Of a stretch of 64,000 bases of DNA, positions 59,601 through 64,000 are shown piece after piece. Every line of letters starts with the position of its first letter. Positions within the stretch are counted from its first letter, which is position 1. The stretch is taken from the NCBI RefSeq assembly GCF_947507565.1, contig NC_089184.1:1922001-1986000 (forward strand). Reading direction: 5' to 3'. Position numbers and translations under genes: made by a program. Source of the stretch: Oscarella lobularis (taxonomy: Eukaryota; Porifera; Homoscleromorpha; Homosclerophorida; Oscarellidae). The notes under the pieces are model-generated. The model saw nothing but the letters and a program-made list of their open reading frames with translations, searched no databases and was not told the origin of the DNA.

Positions 59601-62600
59601 GGTAGTGTGCGGGACTTCGATTATTTTTTGACGTAGCTCGTCGTCTGGTTCATCTGGCTCCGGCTTCAATCGACTCTGTCTTCCGAGAGATCCTACTGCT
59701 GGCTTCCAGCATCGTGACACAGACCAAAGTAGTGCTGACACGTACGGATCAGAGTACGAGACAGGCGGCGCCGGTCCGGTGGGTCCGCGCGCCGTCGCCA
59801 ATAGTCCAATTCCGTGCGTCGCTTGCGAAGCAGTTCGCGGAGCCGTGTTGCACGTCTGGGGCTCAACCTTGTGCCCTTCAAGGTGGACTCAAGAGTACTT
59901 CGGCTACGTGATGGCGAACTATTATACGAGCTACAAAGGCGAGTACGTCTGTGTTGATTCCAACATGGAAAAAGGCGACGGGTCGACGAATCAGAATCAG
60001 GATCGCTGGTACTTGACAGAAACGTATTGCGGCAGTTTGAAGTGTCCGCCCTACGTCGTTTATCGTGAGGCGGTCTGTGCCGTCTGTTCGCCTCCTATTG
60101 GGGAATCCGGCTCTGTGTATGTTCACTGGGGAAAGAAAACGTGTCCTGCGTCGGCCACCCTTCTCTACCCAGGTCAAGCGGCCAGTGAGCATTACAACAC
60201 TCACGGTAGCGGAGGCAATGCTCTCTGTATGACCGATTCTCCTAATTGGTCAGGCATATCGACAAGCGACGGAAATCAGAACGGCGCTCGCCTGTATGGT
60301 GCTCGTTATTCGGGAAGTAGTAGCAGTCTGCCGAACTTTTTCAAGCGCGTCGGGGGAAAATCAGTGCCGTGTAGCCTGTGCTACGTTCAAGAAAAAGAAG
60401 CTCACATCGTGGCACCGGGCAGCGACGTGTGTCCTAAGGGGTGGACTCTGGAGTACAAAGGATACATTTTTGCGGGCTATTACAGTCACAAGAGAAGCGA
60501 CTGGGTATGCATCGACCAGGACGCAGAAGAAGGTCACTCCGGCTCGACATCTGCTTATTGGTATCCGACCGAAGTCCGATGTGGTAGCATACCGTGTTCA
60601 ACGAACACGCAAAACGCCTACATTTCCGAACGCGAAGTGACGTGTGCCGTTTGCACGCCGGAGACGAAAAGAAGAAGCTCGGTTTATGTTCGTTGGGGAC
60701 GAACGACGTGTCCAGCCGGCGCGACGCAAGTGTACGCAGGTCTCACGGCCGGTGCTTATCATTCGCACAGTGGCAGCGGATTGACCTCCCTCTGCTTACG
60801 CACTAATGCAACGTACAATGAGCGTAGCGATAGTAATGAATACGGCGCGCTTCTCTACGGATTTGAGTACGACATCAACGGATTGACCAGCAACGACTAT
60901 AGAAGCGTACATAATGCCGAGGTGAGTTAAATTTTACGGTTGTTTCTTTGTTTTTATGCAGTTTTTGTTTAGATTCCTTGTTCTGTATGCGAAAACGTTC
61001 TATCCTCGTCTACCATGACTGTATTCGGTAAGAGTACCTGTCCTTCTGACTACGTGTCGGACTACACTGGTTACGGCTTTGCGTCGTACCACGGACACTA
61101 CAAAACGGATTTTATTTGCATCGACGATAAGCCGGAAAGGTTTGGCCGTCGAGGCACATCGAACGACGACCAGGCACGAATGTATCCGATGGAAACGCGT
61201 TGCGGCACGCTGACGTGCCCACCTTACACGAACTACCGCGAAGTTTTGTGCGCTCAATGCAGTCTTCGTTTGCCCAGTTGCCCTCTCTACGTCGACGGTC
61301 AAACGTGCGTGTCCAGCTGTCCCGCGACGAAGTATGCCGACAGCGCGAAAAGATGTCAGGCGTGCTATAGTGAGTGCGACGGATGCACGGGTGGTTCTTG
61401 GACCGACTGCACGGCTTGTCTGAACTATAATCTGAAGAGCAACGTCCAGTCAATCAGCTCGAAGAGCGCAATCACTATTAATCTCGACGACGGCACATCG
61501 ATTGTCATCGATCAGAATGACATTCTTGTCAAGGGAGCAGACGGAAATAGACTCGGAGGAAAATGCGTTTCTGCTTGTCCAGAAAAGACGGTTGCGAACG
61601 CTCTAAAGGAATGCGTTCCAAAGACAGGTGCGTTTGTAGACCATAGAGTATCGTCTTTCTTTTATGCACCTCCTCTCGTTAGCTGACCTGGATTGTGCTG
61701 GCGTTCCCAATGGCAAAGCGACGATTGACTCGTGCGGCGTGTGCGACGGCGACGGAACTAGCTGCCTGCGAAAATCCGTGTTCACCCGCTGGGGACAAGC
61801 ATCGTGCCCGAGTGGAACGAAGCAAATTTACGATGGCTACCTATCGATGTAGGCGCGAAACACTTCCAGATTTTTCTTTAACCTGAATATTTTCTCGCTT
61901 TCAGGGCTCATTACAGTCACCCCGGATCGGGATCAAACCCAATGTGTCTGACAAAGAATCCTGGTTCGTCCTTTGAGGCAACGACCACCAGTCAGGACGG
62001 CGACAGCGTCTACGGCGCCGTTTACATTACGAGTGGCTACGGGGTATCCGATCTCAAGCCCGTTCACGACTACAAAGCGTCTTGCTCCATTTGCGAAACG
62101 AATTCGTCTGTGACGATCACCGTGTACGGCACGCCCGAATGTCCGAGCGGTTGGATAACGGAATACAAAGGATATCTCATGTCGAACTATTACCATTCTA
62201 GTTCGTCCTACGATCGAACGGAATTTGTCTGCGTAGATCAGCACCCAGATACGACGCTCGGAAAAGGCAGCAGCGGCGAAGCGCGTCTATATCCAACAGA
62301 ATACGAATGCGGATCTCTACCATGCAACGTCTACAAGGAGAATCGCGAAGCGACTTGTGCCGTGTGCTCCGCGCCGCTTTCTAACACCACGGGCTCCGTG
62401 TACACGAGATGGGGTCGTACGACGTGTCCAACCGGGACCGAGCTTCTCTACACGGGTTACGCGGGCTCCGGTAACGCTGGTCATCGAGGATCGGGAGCAA
62501 CGAACATGTGCTTGACAAAATCGCCTAAATATTTAACGTACAACGATGGCAATCAGAATCCCGCGCTTCTTTACGGCGTTCAGTTCTATCAAAGCGGAAT

Positions 62601-63519
62601 TGTGCCGGAGTTCGACGCCGTCTACAAGCGAGCGATGCCGTGCAGTGTTTGCTACACGACAGCCGTCTCTAATATCATGTATCCGGCTCGAACCGATTGC
62701 CCGGCGAATTGGAAGCTCCAATACACTGGCTACATCATGTCCACGTACTATTCGTCGCGTCAAACGGATTGGGCGTGTGTCGACGCCAATCCCGACAATC
62801 TTGCACCAGGCAACGAAAATTCGCTCAACATTCCTTGGTATCTAACAGAAATTGAATGCGGCAGCATCTGGTGCCGCAACCAGATCGGCCGCTACATTCA
62901 GGATCGCGAGTTGACCTGCTCCGTCTGCACACCCGACTACGACAAGGCCGGTGTCGCCGCGCCGACGTACGTTCGATGGGGTCGAAATGAATGCCCGCTC
63001 GACGACGACACGTTGATATACAGTGGCTTCGCTGCTGGATCTCACAACGACTACTCGGGAAGCGGTGTCGGTGTTCTGTGCATGCCCAAAGTGCCTCTGT
63101 ACGGCGACTACAAAGACGGCAATCAGAACGGGGCGCGATTGTACGGGTTCGAGTACGAGACGGGATCGAACTTTGTTGGGTCTGATATGCGTGCCGTCTA
63201 TCAGGCCGAAGTGCCGTGCGCCGTCTGTATGAACAGTAACACCGCGTCAACGTTTCTCATGTACGGATCGGATGTTTGCCCGTCGGGATACAGTGTCGAT
63301 TATTGGGGTTACTTGTTTGCCAAGCATTACTCACAGAGTTCGAAGTGCAGACAAGTCTGCATTGATGGATCACCACGACAATACAATAACACTCTGGGTA
63401 CTCAGAACAACAATCAAGCACGATTCTATCCTGCGGAAAAAGAAGGCGGCAATTTGCCGAATCCGCCTTATACAACCAATACGGAGCTCTTGTGCTCTCA
63501 GTGTAGCAGGCGTCCGTAA
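41601..63519 (+). CDS. Giant type II membrane protein with 27 short-chain-collagen-C4-type domains
   Basis: Probable surface or matrix protein of roughly 6,000 residues, no collagen triplets. Start ATG 41601. Residues 1 to about 120 form a cytoplasmic tail with NPMF and NPTY motifs and a basic KKMKKKR patch. One membrane span follows (GLIAVAVIGLILAIVAIVLV, about 42047-42120), with no signal peptide, hence type II. Then come coiled coil (42200-42360), Thr/Pro/Gln mucin-like repeats (42415-42885), more coiled coil (42935-43605), TSP1 (about 43693-43915), and nine triplets of a ~185-residue domain. Each domain has two halves: YTRWGRTTCP... YSGxAAGSHHxHSGSGANxLC... YEYETSGYG... VPCAVCE, then MVPGxxxCPxGWxxEYxGYL... 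VCVDxxPE... RWYPTExECGSIxC... NRELTCAVCSP. This matches my memory of sponge short-chain collagen C4 C-termini. More than one transcript cannot be excluded, but all junctions examined are in phase and no internal start or terminator-like gap is seen. Confidence 0.85.
42700..42885 (+). repeat. Mucin-like QKPGVT tandem repeats in the giant protein
   Basis: Near-repeats of QKPGVTQ and QTPGG, then TQQPVTQQATQQVT. They are rich in Thr, Pro and Gln and fit an extended, O-glycosylated stalk beyond the membrane. Confidence 0.8.
43693..43920 (+). other. TSP1 repeat 1 of the giant protein
   Basis: WGEWSVCTKTCGGGIQTRKR ... ACPTLLETQPCNIGIC. A classical TSP1 repeat with one intron inside, directly before the first domain triplet. 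Confidence 0.85.
43935..45870 (+). repeat. Domain triplet 1
   Basis: Three C4-type domains starting TYVRWGQTTC, LYTRWGRTTC and VFTRWGRTTC. The first has an intron after GVAAR, and the third has one before VPCAVCEN. It ends at REIVCAQC. Confidence 0.8.
45871..46252 (+). other. Linker 1: furin-like Cys-rich segment plus CGVCGGDG motif
   Basis: CPELTFANETTRECVPC ... CVAECPDDYV, then after an intron DCDGVRGGNRSFDACGVCGG. This DCxGxxNGxxxxDxCGVCGGD motif occurs in several extracellular proteins. Confidence 0.75.
46253..48036 (+). repeat. Domain triplet 2
   Basis: Domains starting VYTRWGSSYC, VYVQWGRKTC and VYTRWGRRQC. The third domain lacks the intron before VPCAVCEN that most third domains have. 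Confidence 0.8.
48037..48447 (+). other. Linker 2: furin-like Cys-rich segment plus CGVCGGD motif
   Basis: CVKSCPTSKYSDEKSVCRAC ... NMTCPSGTV, intron, DCAGVVNGPKVIDACGVCGG. Confidence 0.75.
48448..50262 (+). repeat. Domain triplet 3
   Basis: Domains starting VYIRWGRTTC, IYTRWGRNDC and TYTRWGRPDC. The third domain has an intron inside HSGSG|PNYLC instead of before VPCAVCEN. Confidence 0.8.
50263..50482 (+). other. TSP1 repeat 2 of the giant protein
   Basis: VGNWTDWDECSKACGGGTKN ... ACPSLMDQVICNAEAC. It replaces the Cys-rich linker used between other triplets. Confidence 0.85.
50483..52302 (+). repeat. Domain triplet 4
   Basis: Domains starting TYIRFGRYTC, VYTRWGRKSC and VFTRWGHTQC, ending at REIPCAQCS. 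Confidence 0.8.
52303..52607 (+). other. TSP1 repeat 3 of the giant protein
   Basis: VSSWSRWSSCTQSCGGEGVH ... ACNVQPCPAPPF, preceded by an intron. Confidence 0.85.
52608..54517 (+). repeat. Domain triplet 5
   Basis: Domains starting YIRWGRKSC, LYTRWGRKTC and VFTRWGRNSC. The third is cut by several introns (after TTQL, after the SSYG region and before VPCSVCES). Confidence 0.75.
54518..54863 (+). other. Linker 3: furin-like Cys-rich segment plus CGVCGGDG motif
   Basis: CVTECPVGTHLNLTTSRCDA ... CVSLCPAGY, then DCEGTPGGSKRFDRCGVCGG without the intron seen in the other linkers. Confidence 0.75.
54864..56803 (+). repeat. Domain triplet 6
   Basis: Domains starting IYVHWGSTQC, VYTRWGKRSC and VFTRWGAKSC. 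The third has extra introns after TTRM and before VSCTVCEN. Confidence 0.75.
56804..57197 (+). other. Linker 4: furin-like Cys-rich segment plus CGVCGGNG motif
   Basis: CVTSCPIDTYIDDKDVCQPC ... CVTECPDGYLPNP, intron, DCAGVVNGTKKIDTCGVCGG. Confidence 0.75.
57198..59115 (+). repeat. Domain triplet 7
   Basis: Domains starting VYVRWGRKTC, VYVRWGGTTC and VYTRWGRTQC. The first has an intron after TAAR, and the third has one before VPCSVCEN. Confidence 0.8.
59116..59511 (+). other. Linker 5: furin-like Cys-rich segment plus CGVCGGDG motif
   Basis: CVSECPPEKYADSENRCQFC ... CVAQCPNGTIPNP, intron, DCAGVAGGSKNYDACGVCGG. Confidence 0.75.
59512..61259 (+). repeat. Domain triplet 8
   Basis: Domains starting VYIRWGRKSC, VYVHWGKKTC and VYVRWGRTTC. 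The first has an intron after YTAR, and the third has one before IPCSVCEN. Confidence 0.8.
61260..61776 (+). other. Linker 6: Cys-rich segment with a cysteine-free insertion
   Basis: CVSSCPATKYADSAKRCQAC ... DCTACLNYNL, then about 37 residues without Cys (QSISSKSAITINLDDGTSIV...), then KCVSACPEKTVANALKEC, intron, DCAGVPNGKATIDSCGVCDG. The insertion is absent from the other linkers. Confidence 0.75.
61777..63519 (+). repeat. Domain triplet 9 (C-terminal)
   Basis: Domains starting VFTRWGQASC, VYTRWGRTTC and TYVRWGRNEC. The last domain has lost the ECGxxxC pair (EGGNLPNPPY). The protein ends CSQCSRRP with a stop at 63517-63519. Confidence 0.8.
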
Positions 63520-64000
63520 ATTCCTTGTGCACGTGAAACTGACCGCGTTTGTGAGCTGCTCTTGATCTGTGTCGTCTGCAACATTGCTTTTGTGTTTACT
63601 TTTTTGTACGTTTTATGCTTTGTAAGACCATTCGGTCTGCGCCGAATATATTTCTAGCACACGTTTTCTCCTAAAGTAAAAAGACACAGTGAGAGCAGGT
63701 ACTGAATGTGCTACTGTTAGTCGTACTGTTGAACGTACCGCATTGTAGTATGTGCGACGCATCGTGCGGCAGAACCTTTTGAATTCTGATCGCATTCGCC
63801 CTCGACTGTATTGTCGAGGAGTTGGAATAAATTTGAGTCCTTTTTCAAGGACCAATTTTTCCGCGTCTGTGAGTTGTCCTCGTTTGTGATGTGATAGGTG
63901 GCTTCACGATTGTCGATTTCTGGACTTGAATTTATTGAGTCTCTATCGACAACTCGAGAGTCGCTACTACTATCTTTATTGCAAATAGCACTATCATACA
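63520..64000. other. 3' flank of the giant gene
   Basis: Presumed 3' UTR and intergenic DNA. No further gene or element is recognised up to the window end. Confidence 0.5.

Noticed and set aside
41900-63519. Collagen gene
   Set aside because: The domains recall short-chain collagen C4, but no Gly-X-Y repeat was found anywhere in the gene, so it should not be called a collagen.

Overview
This window is eukaryotic nuclear DNA from an animal, most likely a sponge. Genes are split by very short introns, many of about 50-90 bp, and intergenic gaps are usually a few hundred bp. The animal gene set includes a DAPK1-type death-associated kinase, furin-like proprotein convertases, RGP1, HSBP1, PPIL6, a PARP, a vitellogenin-superfamily lipid-transfer protein and thrombospondin type 1 (TSP1) proteins. 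The strongest pointer to Porifera is a 22-kb gene built from a domain that resembles the non-collagenous part of sponge 'short-chain collagen C4' proteins. The compact layout would suit a homoscleromorph sponge, but the species is an inference. No rRNA, tRNA, CRISPR or prokaryotic operon was seen.

Layout. 1-2892 (-): 5' part of a large lipid transfer protein gene that runs off the window. 3270-9519 (-): DAPK1-like kinase with kinase, ankyrin, ROC-COR and death domains. 9661-11322 (-): PARP with a ubiquitin-binding-like motif at each end. 11398-12494 (+): glycerol-1-phosphate-dehydrogenase-like enzyme, sharing a 75-bp bidirectional promoter with the PARP gene. 12.6-13.4 kb: a decayed GNAT acetyltransferase and a truncated copy of the dehydrogenase. 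13.7-17.0 kb (-): two tandem secreted TSP1-repeat proteins. 17.0-20.4 kb: a repeat-rich accessory stretch with a MITE inserted in an apparent exon, GC-rich hairpins, a kelch-repeat ORF and an orphan acidic ORF. 20.4-23.4 kb (+): tandem GNAT acetyltransferases, two intact and two broken. 23.7-24.1 kb (-): HSBP1 with a probable U12-type AT-AC intron. 24.2-38.7 kb: three furin-like proprotein convertases, one of them with about 26 cysteine-rich repeats, with RGP1 between the second and third. 38.9-41.2 kb (-): a coiled-coil protein resembling C6orf163 and the cyclophilin-like PPIL6. 41.6-63.5 kb (+): the giant gene.

The giant gene is the most novel object here. It encodes an apparent type II membrane protein of roughly 6,000 residues. 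It has a cytoplasmic tail with NPxY/F motifs, one membrane span, coiled coils, a mucin-like stretch and a TSP1 repeat. These are followed by 27 copies of a ~185-residue cysteine-rich domain in nine triplets. The triplets are separated by either a TSP1 repeat or a furin-like cysteine-rich segment plus a CGVCGGDG-type motif. Intron positions and position-specific signatures show that the triplet was the unit of duplication. The neighbourhood is rich in secreted and surface matrix proteins and in the convertases that process such proteins, but a functional link between them is only a guess.

Gene models were assembled by eye from reading frames, GT-AG (and a few non-canonical) splice sites and family knowledge. 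Exon borders are given only where they could be worked out. No similarity search was run.
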